DNA from: Hyphomicrobiales bacterium
Lineage (GTDB): Bacteria; Pseudomonadota; Alphaproteobacteria; Rhizobiales; Kaistiaceae
Reading direction: 5' to 3'
Length of the DNA: 64,000 nucleotides
NCBI GenBank assembly: GCA_017305635.1
Contig: JAFKKF010000014.1
Location: 1 to 64,000, forward strand
This document shows positions 55,692 to 64,000 of this stretch, piece after piece. The position numbers and the translations under genes were made by a program. The notes under the pieces are model-generated. The model was not told the DNA's origin, searched no databases, and saw only the letters and a list, made by a program, of their open reading frames with translations. Every line of letters starts with the position of its first letter. The stretch's first letter is position 1.

Positions 55692-57011
55692 ATGCGACTT
55701 TCCCGCTACTTCCTGCCCATCCTTCGCGAGACGCCCAAGGAAGCGGAAATCGTCTCGCATCGCCTGATGCTGCGCGCCGGGCTCATCCGCCAGCAATCGG
55801 CCGGCATCTACTCCTGGTTGCCGCTCGGCAAGCGCGTCCTCGACAATATCGGGCAGATCGTGCGCGAGGAGCAGAACCGTTCCGGCGCCATCGAGATCCT
55901 CATGCCGACCATCCAGTCGGCGGACCTGTGGCGCGAGAGCGGGCGTTACGACGACTACGGCAAGGAGATGCTCCGGATCGAGGACCGGCACGAGCGCGAG
56001 ATGCTCTACGGGCCGACCAACGAGGAAATGGTGACGGAGATCTTCCGGTCCTATGTCCGGTCCTACCGGGAGTTGCCGCTCAACCTCTACCATATCCAGT
56101 GGAAGTTCCGCGACGAGGTGCGGCCGCGCTTCGGCGTCATGCGCGGGCGCGAATTCCTGATGAAGGACGCCTATTCCTTCGACGTGGACTACGAGGGCGC
56201 CAGGAAGGCCTACGAGCGCATGTTCGTGGCGTATCTGCGCACCTTCGACCGCATGGGCCTGAAGGCGATCCCGATGCGCGCGGATTCCGGGCCCATCGGC
56301 GGCGACATGAGCCATGAATTCATCATCCTCGCCTCGACCGGCGAGAGCGAGGTCTTCTGCTCGCGGAAGCTCCTCGACATGCCGATTCCGCCGGCGGACA
56401 TCGATTTCCGCGGCGATCTCTCGCCCATCGTCGACGCCTGGACGACGCCCTACGCGGCGACCGACGAGAAGCACGATGCCGCCGCCTTCAACGCGCTGCC
56501 GGAGGAAGACCGGGTCACCGCGCGCGGCATCGAGGTCGGCCACATCTTCTATTTCGGCACCAAGTATTCCGAGCCCATGGGCGCCAAGGTCACCGGGCCC
56601 GACGGCACCGACAGGCCGGTCCACATGGGCTCCTACGGCGTCGGCGTGTCGCGGCTCCTCGGCGCCGTGATCGAGGCGAGCCACGACGAGGCCGGCATCA
56701 TCTGGCCGGACAGCGTGGCGCCTTTCGCCGTCGGCCTGATCAACCTGAAGCCCGGCGACAAGGCGACCGATGCCGCCGCCGACGCGCTCTACGAGCAGCT
56801 CGCCAATGCCGGTCTCGACGTCCTCTACGACGATCGCGACGAGCGGGCCGGGGCGAAGTTCGCCACCATGGACCTCATCGGCCTTCCCTGGCAGGTCATC
56901 GTCGGCCCGAAGGGCGTCGCCGCCGGCGAGGCCGAGGTCAAGCGCCGCCAGTCCGGCGAGCGCCAGACCCTCCCGCTCGGTGCCGTCGTGAAGCGGGTGA
57001 CGGGGAAGTAG
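55692..57011 (+). CDS. proS: Proline--tRNA ligase
   Basis: This 439-residue class II synthetase charges tRNA-Pro. Motif 2 reads [20 protein letters not shown], with [20 protein letters not shown] and [18 protein letters not shown] (motif 3) also present. It lacks the long editing insertion of the E. coli type and is the short form usual in Alphaproteobacteria. It starts 443 bases after the DUF1467 gene. Confidence 0.96.
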   Translation: MRLSRYFLPILRETPKEAEIVSHRLMLRAGLIRQQSAGIYSWLPLGKRVLDNIGQIVREEQNRSGAIEILMPTIQSADLWRESGRYDDYGKEMLRIEDRHEREMLYGPTNEEMVTEIFRSYVRSYRELPLNLYHIQWKFRDEVRPRFGVMRGREFLMKDAYSFDVDYEGARKAYERMFVAYLRTFDRMGLKAIPMRADSGPIGGDMSHEFIILASTGESEVFCSRKLLDMPIPPADIDFRGDLSPIVDAWTTPYAATDEKHDAAAFNALPEEDRVTARGIEVGHIFYFGTKYSEPMGAKVTGPDGTDRPVHMGSYGVGVSRLLGAVIEASHDEAGIIWPDSVAPFAVGLINLKPGDKATDAAADALYEQLANAGLDVLYDDRDERAGAKFATMDLIGLPWQVIVGPKGVAAGEAEVKRRQSGERQTLPLGAVVKRVTGK

Positions 57012-57095
57012 AAGGCGGCCTTCCGTGCCTCTTCAGTCGCTTTCGGCGACAGGTCCCCCGCTGCACAGGGAGCGACCTCCTTCATGACGGACGCG

Positions 57096-57194
57096 ACCTG
57101 GTTCCTCCCCTGCGAAGCGGGAGGGGGACCGGCGAAGCCGGTGGAGGGGGCGCATGACCTGCTCAACGCAGGTCCTCGCCCCGGTGGGGAAAGA
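57096..57194 (+). repeat. REP-like intergenic palindromic repeat
   Basis: A series of stems is visible: TCCCCTGCGAAGCGGGAGGGGG, then CCGGCGAAGCCGG, then GACCTGC/GCAGGTC (57156-57174) and CCCCGGTGGGG. This resembles the intergenic mosaic repeats common in Rhizobiales and has the same CCCCGGTGGGG core as the cobN copies. It lies in the 320-base gap between proS and lolC. Confidence 0.6.
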
Positions 57195-57203
57195 CAAGCA
57201 AGT

Positions 57204-57246
57204 CGTGGATGGCCGCCACAAGGTCGGCCATCCACGTCTTTCTTCT
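57204..57246 (+). terminator. Rho-independent terminator after proS
   Basis: CGTGGATGGCC and GGCCATCCACG form a perfect 11-bp stem with an 11-base loop, followed by the T-rich TCTTTCTTCT. Confidence 0.75.
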
Positions 57247-57331
57247 CCGTGCGCTCCGTCGGCGCATTAGAATCCGCGGACGAGGCCCGATTCGCCGCAA
57301 TATGGGCGGCTTTGGCTGGCCAAGGAAAACG

Positions 57332-58600
57332 ATGGCTCTTCCGACCGGCACACGGCCCTTCGCGGGCTTCGAGTGGATGCTCGCGGCGCGCTACATGCGC
57401 CCGCGGCGGAAGCGTTCCTCCGGCCTCGTCATCGCGCTGTTCTCGCTCTTCGGCATCATGATCGGCGTCGCTACGCTGATCATCGTCATGGCCGTGATGA
57501 ACGGCTTCCGCGAGCAGCTCATCGACAAGATCCTCGGCCTCAACGGCCACTTCATCGTGCAGCCCGTCGAGGGCAAGCTCACCGACTATGCCGGCGTCGC
57601 CGACCGCATCGCCAAGGTGCCGGGCGTCGCCTCCGCCATCCCCCTCGTCGAAGGGCAGGCGCTCGCCAGCGGCGACAGCACCGCCAACGGCGTCCTCATC
57701 CGCGGCATCCGGGACCAGGACCTGCCGCATATCCGCGGCATTGCCAGCAACGTGAAGATGGGCACGCTGGAGAACTTCGCCGAGTCCGGCGGCGTCGCGA
57801 TCGGCACGCGGCTGGCGGAGGCGCTCGGCATCACCATCGGCGGGCGCGTCACGCTGGTCTCGCCGCGCGGCAGCGTCACGCCGCTCGGCGTCACGCCGCG
57901 CGTGAAGTCCTATCCCGTCACGGCGATCTTCGAGATCGGCATGTCGGAATACGATTCGACCTTCGTCTTCATGCCCTTTGCCGAGGCGCAGGCCTATTTC
58001 AACCTCGACGACGAGGCGAGCGCCATCGAGGTCTATCTCGACAGTGCCGACGCGGTGAACCAGCTCCGCCCGCTCATCGAGCAGGCGGCCGGCCAACAGG
58101 TGATGCTCACCGACTGGCAGCAGCGCAACACCACCTTCTTCTCGGCCCTCGAGGTCGAGCGAAACGTGATGTTCTTCATCCTCTTCCTGATCGTGCTGGT
58201 GGCGGCGCTCAACATCATCAGCGGCCTCACCATGCTGGTGAAGGACAAGGGCCACGACATCGCCATCCTCCGAACCATGGGGGCGACGCGCGGCGCGATC
58301 CTCCGCGTCTTCTTCATCGCCGGCGCCTCGATCGGCACGATCGGCACGATCCTCGGCTTCGTCATCGGCATCCTTGTCTGCCTCAACATCGAGTCCATCC
58401 GCCAGTTCATCTCGCGGCTGACCTCGACCCAGGTCTTCTCGCCCGAGCTCTATTTCCTCAGCCAGCTTCCCGCCGACATGAATGCGCGCGAAACCATCAC
58501 GGTGCTCGTCCTGTCGCTGGCGCTTTCCTTCCTAGCCACCATCGTCCCCGCCTGGCGGGCGGCGCGGCTCGATCCGGTCGAGGCGCTGCGCTACGAATGA
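57332..58600 (+). CDS. lolC: Lipoprotein-releasing ABC transporter permease LolC/E
   Basis: This 422-residue inner membrane protein extracts lipoproteins for transfer to LolA. It has the MacB/FtsX layout: one N-terminal membrane segment ([20 protein letters not shown]), a large periplasmic domain (residues about 55-265), and three C-terminal segments with [20 protein letters not shown] and [18 protein letters not shown]. The ATG at 57332 follows AAGGAAAAC. Its stop overlaps lolD by ATGA. A single lolC/E gene implies a homodimer, as in many Alphaproteobacteria. Confidence 0.95.
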   Translation: MALPTGTRPFAGFEWMLAARYMRPRRKRSSGLVIALFSLFGIMIGVATLIIVMAVMNGFREQLIDKILGLNGHFIVQPVEGKLTDYAGVADRIAKVPGVASAIPLVEGQALASGDSTANGVLIRGIRDQDLPHIRGIASNVKMGTLENFAESGGVAIGTRLAEALGITIGGRVTLVSPRGSVTPLGVTPRVKSYPVTAIFEIGMSEYDSTFVFMPFAEAQAYFNLDDEASAIEVYLDSADAVNQLRPLIEQAAGQQVMLTDWQQRNTTFFSALEVERNVMFFILFLIVLVAALNIISGLTMLVKDKGHDIAILRTMGATRGAILRVFFIAGASIGTIGTILGFVIGILVCLNIESIRQFISRLTSTQVFSPELYFLSQLPADMNARETITVLVLSLALSFLATIVPAWRAARLDPVEALRYE

Positions 58601-59313
58601 GCGAGGCTCCGCCCGCCCGCAGCGGCGCCCCGCGCCAGGCGCCCGCTCTCAAGCTCGACCGGGTCGAGCGCCACTATGGCCACGGCGCGGGCCGGCTGAC
58701 GGTCCTCGACCAGGCCGACCTCGAGATCTATCCGGGCGAGCTCGTCGCCCTGGTGGCGCCGTCGGGCGCCGGCAAGTCGACGCTCCTCCACATTGCCGGG
58801 CTGCTCGAGCATCCGGACGGCGGCGAGGTGCAGGTCGGCGGGCGCGCGGCGGGCAAGCTCTCGGAGAGCGAGCGCACCGCCATCCGCCGCGTGCAGATCG
58901 GCTTCGTCTACCAGTTCCATCACCTCCTGCCGGAATTCTCGGCGCTGGAGAACGTGATGATGCCGCAGCTCATCCGCGGGCTGGCGCGGCCGCTCGCCGC
59001 CCAGCGCGGCATGCAGCTCCTCGGCTACATGCGGGTGAAGGAGCGGGCCGACCATCGCCCGTCCGAGATGTCGGGCGGCGAGCAGCAGCGCGTCGCCATC
59101 GCCCGCGCTGTCGCCAACGGCCCGCGCATCCTCCTCGCCGACGAGCCGACCGGCAACCTCGACCCCAATACCGCCCACCTCGTCTTCGACGGGCTGACCC
59201 GGTTGGTGCGCGCCTCCAAGCTCGCGGCGCTCATCGCCACCCACAACCACGACCTTGCCGCCCGCATGGACCGCCGCATCACCCTCGAAGCCGGCAAGGT
59301 GGTCGAGTTCTGA
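58597..59313 (+). CDS. lolD: Lipoprotein-releasing ABC transporter ATP-binding protein LolD
   Basis: This 238-residue ABC ATPase powers LolC. Walker A is [15 protein letters not shown], the signature motif is [16 protein letters not shown], Walker B is [13 protein letters not shown], and the LolD-type [19 protein letters not shown]-loop segment is present. The Walker A has Ala before Pro, where Gly is more common. The ATG overlaps the lolC stop. Confidence 0.96.
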   Translation: MSEAPPARSGAPRQAPALKLDRVERHYGHGAGRLTVLDQADLEIYPGELVALVAPSGAGKSTLLHIAGLLEHPDGGEVQVGGRAAGKLSESERTAIRRVQIGFVYQFHHLLPEFSALENVMMPQLIRGLARPLAAQRGMQLLGYMRVKERADHRPSEMSGGEQQRVAIARAVANGPRILLADEPTGNLDPNTAHLVFDGLTRLVRASKLAALIATHNHDLAARMDRRITLEAGKVVEF

Positions 59314-59397
59314 GCGCGCTTGCCGCCGGCGGTGGAGCGGCTACATCTGCGGTTGGCGGCGAGGGAAGGGGCGTCGCTTTTCCGGCGAGGAGACCCG

Positions 59398-60276
59398 GTG
59401 ACGAGAGCATGGTCCTGGCTGGTCGTGATGGCGGGGATAAATCTCGCGCCGGAGGCATTTGCCGAGGAAGCCGCCGCGCCCGATGCGGCGCCGAAGACCG
59501 TCTGCGGTCTCATCGAGGAATCGGCAGCGTCTCAGGGCATCCCGGTGGCGTTTCTCACCCGTCTCATATGGAAGGAGAGCACGTTTCGGGCCGAAGCCGT
59601 GAGCCCGAAGGGCGCCCAGGGCATCGCGCAATTCATGCCCGGCACCGCCGCGCTCCGCGCGCTCGCCGACCCCTTCGATCCGCAGCAGGCCATTCCGGCT
59701 TCGGCCAAGTATTTGAAAGAACTGCGGGATCGGTTCGGCAATCTCGGTCTCGCCGCGGCCGCCTACAATGCCGGCGAGCGCCGCGTCGCCGACTGGCTCG
59801 CCGGAAATGGCGGCTTGCCTTGGGAAACCCGCGATTACGTCCAAGCTATCACCGGTCTCGCCGCCGATGACTGGGCCGGTCTGGTCGCCGGCGTGCCGCA
59901 GTCCGGTGCCGCCGGAATCGCCGCGATCCCGCGGGAAGCGCGGTCATGCCTGGAGCTCGCCGCGGTGCTCGCGAAGCCCGGGGCGGGGGCGGCGCCGGTC
60001 GCCGATATCCCCCAGGCGCCGTGGGCTCCATGGGGCGTCCAGGTGGCCGGCAATTTCTCCCTGAAACGCGCCCTCGCCAGCTACTCCGCCCTGCAGCGCC
60101 GCTACCCCGCCGTGATCGGCTCCGACCCGCCGATGATCGTCCGGAAAGTCAACAAGAGCAGGGGCCTGGCGCCCCTGTTCCAGATCCGCATGCCGGCCCA
60201 GTCGCAGGGCGAGGCGGGCGCCCTCTGCGGCCGTCTCCAGAAGGCCGGCGCCGCCTGCGTGGTCATGCGGAATTAA
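59398..60276 (+). CDS. Lytic transglycosylase (SLT domain) with SPOR-like C-terminus
   Basis: This 292-residue exported protein cleaves peptidoglycan glycan strands. A GTG start at 59398 after GGCGAGGAGA gives a signal peptide (TRAWSWLVVMAGINLAPEAFA). The SLT domain has the catalytic Glu in RLIWKESTFRAEAVSPKGAQ, then GIAQFMPGTA and AAAYNAGERRVADWL. The last 80 residues (APWGVQVAGNFSLKRALASY and after) resemble a SPOR domain that binds denuded glycan at division sites. It follows lolD without sharing an overlap. Confidence 0.88.
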   Translation: MTRAWSWLVVMAGINLAPEAFAEEAAAPDAAPKTVCGLIEESAASQGIPVAFLTRLIWKESTFRAEAVSPKGAQGIAQFMPGTAALRALADPFDPQQAIPASAKYLKELRDRFGNLGLAAAAYNAGERRVADWLAGNGGLPWETRDYVQAITGLAADDWAGLVAGVPQSGAAGIAAIPREARSCLELAAVLAKPGAGAAPVADIPQAPWAPWGVQVAGNFSLKRALASYSALQRRYPAVIGSDPPMIVRKVNKSRGLAPLFQIRMPAQSQGEAGALCGRLQKAGAACVVMRN

Positions 60277-60362
60277 CCAAGGAATCCGGACGTTTTCCGG
60301 CTTCTTGACATACGGAACAAAACAAGAACATAATCGGCGTCCCAAATGAGGAGGGACAACCG

Positions 60363-60461
60363 ATGACCAGCTATCTCCGCGACGTCGCCGCCATGATCTC
60401 CGTGACCGTCTTCATCGCTTCCATCGCCGTGATTTCCGAGGCCGTCCGGTTCGTCATGTGA
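60363..60461 (+). CDS. Small single-pass membrane peptide, 32 residues
   Basis: This small frame is preceded by GAGGAGGG 8-9 bases before its ATG, one of the best ribosome binding sites in the window. The product (starts MTSYLRDVAAMISVTVFIAS) is almost one hydrophobic helix ending in a short charged tail. It has the size and layout of small regulatory membrane peptides. Its stop overlaps an in-frame ATG of the dnaE frame at 60458, which may couple the two. Confidence 0.6.
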   Translation: MTSYLRDVAAMISVTVFIASIAVISEAVRFVM

Positions 60462-60538
60462 GCAGCCGGGAGAGCGCTCCCGCGCTCATGGACTTGGGAG
60501 CTGCGCTCGCCCACATTCGGCGCGATGAGGATCGCGCC

Positions 60539-63500
60539 ATGAGTCGTATCGCCGATGAAGTCGGCTTCGTGCACCTGCGGGTGCATTCCGCCTTTTCGCT
60601 GCTGGAAGGGGCGCTGCCCCTGAAAGTCCTGGTGAAGCTGGCGACGGCAGACCGCATGCCGGCGCTCGGCATTGCCGATACCGGCAACCTCTATGGCGCG
60701 CTGGAATATGCCGCCAAGGTCGCCGAGGGCGGCATCCAGCCGATCATCGGCTGCCAGGTCGCGATCGATTTCGGCGACGTTTCCGACCGCGGCCAGAACG
60801 GCCTGCGCACGAAACACCTGAACGATGTCGTGCTGATCGCGGCCAGCGAAGCCGGCTACTGGAATCTCGTCCGCCTGGTTTCGGACTCGTTCATGCAGAG
60901 CGAGCCGGGCGTGCGCCCGAACCTTGCCGTTGCTGCGCTCGAAGGCCGGAGCGAGGGCCTGATCGCGCTGACCGGCGGGCCGTCCGGCCCCATCGACCGC
61001 GCCATCATCGCCGGACAGGCGGAGCTTGCCGCCGAGCGGCTGGACCGGCTCGCGGCGCTCTTTCCGGATCACCTCTATGTCGAGCTGCAGCGCCACGGGC
61101 TGCCGGCAGAGGAAGCAGCGGAGCCGCACCTCCTCGACCTCGCCTATGCGCGCGGCCTGCCGCTGGTCGCGACCAACGAGGCCTATTTCGCGAAACGCGA
61201 GGATTATGAGGCACATGACGCCCTGATCTGCATCGCCGAAGGCGCCGTGATCGGACAGGACAACCGCCGCCGGCTGACCGAGGAGCACTATTTCAAGACG
61301 CGCGCGGAGATGGTGAAACTCTTCGCGGACCTGCCCGAGGCGGCCCGAAACAGCGTCGAAATCGCCATGAGATGCTCGTTCTGGCCGGCAGTGCGGAAGC
61401 CGCTTCTGCCGCGCTTCACCGGCGCCGGAGCGGACACCGTTGCCGCGGACGAAGCCGAGGCGGAAATGCTGCGCGTCGAGGCGCGGGCGGGGCTCGCGCG
61501 CCGGCTCGCCAATCACGGCCTCGCCCCCGGCAAGACCGAGCAGGACTACCAGGAGCGGCTGGAATTCGAGCTCGGGGTCATCGTCCGGATGAAGTATCCG
61601 GGCTATTTCCTGATCGTGGCGGACTTCATCCAGTGGGCGAAGGCGCAAGAGATCCCCGTCGGGCCGGGCCGCGGCTCGGGCGCCGGCTCGCTGGTCGCCT
61701 GGGTGCTCACCATCACCGACCTCGACCCGCTCCGCTTCGACCTCCTCTTCGAGCGTTTCCTCAATCCGGACCGCGTCTCGATGCCGGACTTCGACATCGA
61801 CTTCTGCCAGAACCGGCGCGACGAGGTGATCGCCTACGTCCAGAAGAAATATGGCGACGACCGCGTCGCCCAGATCATCACCTTCGGCTCGCTGCAGGCG
61901 CGGGCGTGCCTCCGCGACGTCGGCCGCGTCCTCCAGATGCCTTACGGCCAGGTCGACCGCATCGCCAAGATGGTGCCGCAGAACCCGGCCAATCCGGTGA
62001 CGCTCGAAAAGGCCATCGCCGACGAGCCGCGTTTCGAGGAGGAGCGGAAGGAGCCGATCGTCGACCGCCTGCTGGTCATCGCCCAGAAGCTCGAGGGGCT
62101 CTATCGCCACGCCTCCACCCACGCCGCCGGCATCGTGATCGGCGACCGGCCGCTCGACCGCCTCGTCCCGCTCGCGCGCGATCCGCGCTCCGGCATGAAG
62201 GTCACCCAGTTCAACATGAAGTGGGTCGAGCCGGCCGGGCTGGTGAAATTCGATTTCCTCGGCCTGAAGACGCTGACGGTCCTCGATCTCGCGCGGCGGA
62301 TGGTGGCGAAGCGCGGCATCGAGATCGACCTCCTCAAGATCCCGCTCGATGACGCGAGGACCTTCGAGATGCTCCAGCGGGGCGAGACGGTCGGCGTGTT
62401 CCAGGTCGAAAGCGCGGGCATGCGGCGGGCGCTGGTCGACATGCGGCCGGACCGCTTCGAGGACCTGATCGCGCTGGTCGCGCTCTATCGGCCGGGCCCG
62501 ATGGCGAACATCCCGACCTATTGCTCGCGCAAGCTCGGCCGCGAGCCGGTCGAGTATGCCCATCCCGGCCTGCAGCCGATCCTCGAGCCGACCTACGGCA
62601 TCATCACCTACCAGGAGCAGGTGCAGCAGATCGCCAAGGACCTTGCCGGATATACGCTGGCGCAGGCGGACCTTCTCCGCCGTGCCATGGGCAAGAAGAT
62701 CAAGGCCGAGATGGACGCCCAGCGCGGCAACTTCATCAGGGGCGCGACGGAGCGGGGCATCGACGAGGCGACGGCTACCGGCATCTTCGACGCCTGCGCC
62801 AAGTTCGCCGAATACGGCTTCAACAAGTCCCACTCGGCGCCCTACGCCTTCATCACCTACCAGACCGCCTACATGAAGGCGAACTACCCGGCCGAGCTGA
62901 TCGCCGCGTCGATGGAGCTGGAAGCCGGCAATACGGAGAAGATCGCCGAGTTCCGCCGCGAGGCGCTGCGCCTCGGCATCGCCGTCGAGCCGCCGTCGGT
63001 CAACCGGTCCGGCGTCGCCTTCTCGGTGGAGGAGGGTCGCATCGTCTATTCGCTCGCCGCGATCAAGGGCGTCGGCGCGCAGGCGATCGAGCACCTGGTC
63101 GAGGCGCGCGGGCGGAAGCCGTTCCGCGACCTCGGCGATTTCGGGCGGCGCATCAATCCGCGCCTCCTCAACAAGCGCGTGCTCGAAAGCCTCGTCTCGG
63201 CCGGCGCCTTCGACGAGCTCGAGCCCGATCGCGCCCGCGTCTTCGCCGGGGTCGACCGCATCCTCGGCCTCGCCGTGCGCGAGCAGGACGACGCGGCCAT
63301 GGGGCAGGGCGCGCTTTTCGGCATGATGGAGGCGGAGCAGGCGCTGGTGCTCGCCGATGCCGAGCCATGGCTCGCTTCCGAGAAGCTGAAGCGCGAGCAT
63401 GACGCGGTCGGCTTCTACCTGTCCGCCCATCCGCTCGACGACTACGCCAAGATGCTCAAGGACATGCGGGTGAAGACCTGGGTGGAGTTCGGCGAAGCCG

Positions 63501-63991
63501 TCCGCCAGGGCCACACTGCCGGCCGCCTTGCCGGCACGATCACCGCCAGGCAGGAGCGGCGCACGCGCACCGGCAACCGGATGGCGGCGGTGCAGTTCTC
63601 CGATCCGTCGGGCGCCTTCGAGGGCGTGCTCTTCTCCGAGGCGCTCAACCAGTATCGCGACCTTCTCGAGCCCGGCCGCTCGGTGCTCATCGGGGTGGCG
63701 GCCGAGGATCGGCCCGAGGGCATCAATATCCGCATCGAGACGGTGCAATCGCTCGATGCGGCCGTCCGCAACCTGAAGAAGATCCGGGTGTTCCTGCGCG
63801 ACGAGGCGCCCCTGCCGAGCCTCCAGAAGCAGCTCTCCGCGAAGGGCGAGGGCGAGGTCAGCTTCGTCCTCATCCGCGACGAGGGCGCGCGCGAGATCGA
63901 GGTGCGGATGCCCGGCCGCTATGCCGTCTCTCCCCAGGTCGCGAGTGCGCTGCGGGCCGTGCGCGGCGTCGAGCAGGTGGAGATGGCCTGA
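60539..63991 (+). CDS. dnaE: DNA polymerase III subunit alpha
   Basis: This catalytic subunit of the replicative polymerase is about 1150 residues. It starts with a PHP domain (FVHLRVHSAFSLLEGALPL). The polymerase core has PGRGSGAGSLVAWVL, the catalytic Asp region PDFDIDFCQNRRDEVI and the fingers region FQVESAGMRRALVDM. C-terminal helix-hairpin-helix (IKGVGAQAIEHLVEARGRKP) and OB-fold (RRTRTGNRMAAVQFSDPSG) segments follow. I prefer ATG 60539 because GAGG lies 8 bases upstream; ATG 60458 would add 27 non-conserved residues. The stop lies 9 bases before the window end. Confidence 0.96.
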   Translation: MSRIADEVGFVHLRVHSAFSLLEGALPLKVLVKLATADRMPALGIADTGNLYGALEYAAKVAEGGIQPIIGCQVAIDFGDVSDRGQNGLRTKHLNDVVLIAASEAGYWNLVRLVSDSFMQSEPGVRPNLAVAALEGRSEGLIALTGGPSGPIDRAIIAGQAELAAERLDRLAALFPDHLYVELQRHGLPAEEAAEPHLLDLAYARGLPLVATNEAYFAKREDYEAHDALICIAEGAVIGQDNRRRLTEEHYFKTRAEMVKLFADLPEAARNSVEIAMRCSFWPAVRKPLLPRFTGAGADTVAADEAEAEMLRVEARAGLARRLANHGLAPGKTEQDYQERLEFELGVIVRMKYPGYFLIVADFIQWAKAQEIPVGPGRGSGAGSLVAWVLTITDLDPLRFDLLFERFLNPDRVSMPDFDIDFCQNRRDEVIAYVQKKYGDDRVAQIITFGSLQARACLRDVGRVLQMPYGQVDRIAKMVPQNPANPVTLEKAIADEPRFEEERKEPIVDRLLVIAQKLEGLYRHASTHAAGIVIGDRPLDRLVPLARDPRSGMKVTQFNMKWVEPAGLVKFDFLGLKTLTVLDLARRMVAKRGIEIDLLKIPLDDARTFEMLQRGETVGVFQVESAGMRRALVDMRPDRFEDLIALVALYRPGPMANIPTYCSRKLGREPVEYAHPGLQPILEPTYGIITYQEQVQQIAKDLAGYTLAQADLLRRAMGKKIKAEMDAQRGNFIRGATERGIDEATATGIFDACAKFAEYGFNKSHSAPYAFITYQTAYMKANYPAELIAASMELEAGNTEKIAEFRREALRLGIAVEPPSVNRSGVAFSVEEGRIVYSLAAIKGVGAQAIEHLVEARGRKPFRDLGDFGRRINPRLLNKRVLESLVSAGAFDELEPDRARVFAGVDRILGLAVREQDDAAMGQGALFGMMEAEQALVLADAEPWLASEKLKREHDAVGFYLSAHPLDDYAKMLKDMRVKTWVEFGEAVRQGHTAGRLAGTITARQERRTRTGNRMAAVQFSDPSGAFEGVLFSEALNQYRDLLEPGRSVLIGVAAEDRPEGINIRIETVQSLDAAVRNLKKIRVFLRDEAPLPSLQKQLSAKGEGEVSFVLIRDEGAREIEVRMPGRYAVSPQVASALRAVRGVEQVEMA

Positions 63992-64000
63992 TCGCGGTTG

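Overview
This is a high-GC, gene-dense stretch of chromosome from an alphaproteobacterium, most likely of the order Hyphomicrobiales (Rhizobiales). The evidence is the aerobic cobalamin genes cobN-cobO-cobQ-cobD, the order pcm-tolC-popZ-(dnaG-rpoD)-valS, a divergent glnBA/nnrD pair, the block tig-clpP-clpX-lon-hupB followed by a complete 14-gene nuo operon, a short bacterial ProRS, a NuoE with a long C-terminal extension, and a DnaG without its zinc ligands. I cannot name the genus. I see no prophage, insertion sequence, CRISPR array, plasmid-type gene or defence island; nearly everything is core housekeeping.

Layout. 1-5901: late cobalamin synthesis (CobN, cut by the window edge, CobO, CobQ, and convergent CobD). 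CobN carries in-frame copies of a palindromic repeat. 6023-8680: a small unknown protein, a LuxR-type regulator, tRNA-Cys and Pcm. 8783-11041: TolC outer membrane channel with a promoter/operator-like region, then the polar organiser PopZ. 11134-18219: dnaG, rpoD and valS; rpoD contains an apparent frameshift with a local deletion near 14105. 18364-20825: two paralogous beta-barrel outer membrane proteins flanking an inverted 3-methyladenine DNA glycosylase. 20962-23379: MFS exporter and a divergent SDR epimerase with an internal duplication. 23430-27046: glnA and glnB on the minus strand with a sigma-54 promoter, and divergent nnrD. 27079-35182: methyltransferase, tRNA-Leu, trigger factor, ClpP, ClpX, Lon and HU, a protein-quality-control block. 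35278-36578: two small secreted proteins around tRNA-Val and tRNA-Asp. 36880-55248: nuoA-N (respiratory complex I) with two small extra genes inserted, running directly into birA, rnj, mce and a DUF1467 membrane protein with stop/start overlaps or gaps of a few bases. 55262-55475 (minus): a candidate structured RNA. 55692-63991: proS, lolC-lolD, a lytic transglycosylase with a SPOR-like tail, a 32-residue membrane peptide and dnaE.

The most noteworthy signals are: coding-sequence-embedded palindromic repeats in cobN; the broken rpoD frame; an unclassified candidate ncRNA upstream of proS; small conserved-looking genes hidden in the nuo operon and before dnaE; a histidine-rich insertion in NuoL; and the 69-bp in-frame duplication in the SDR gene. 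No clearly new multi-gene system was found.
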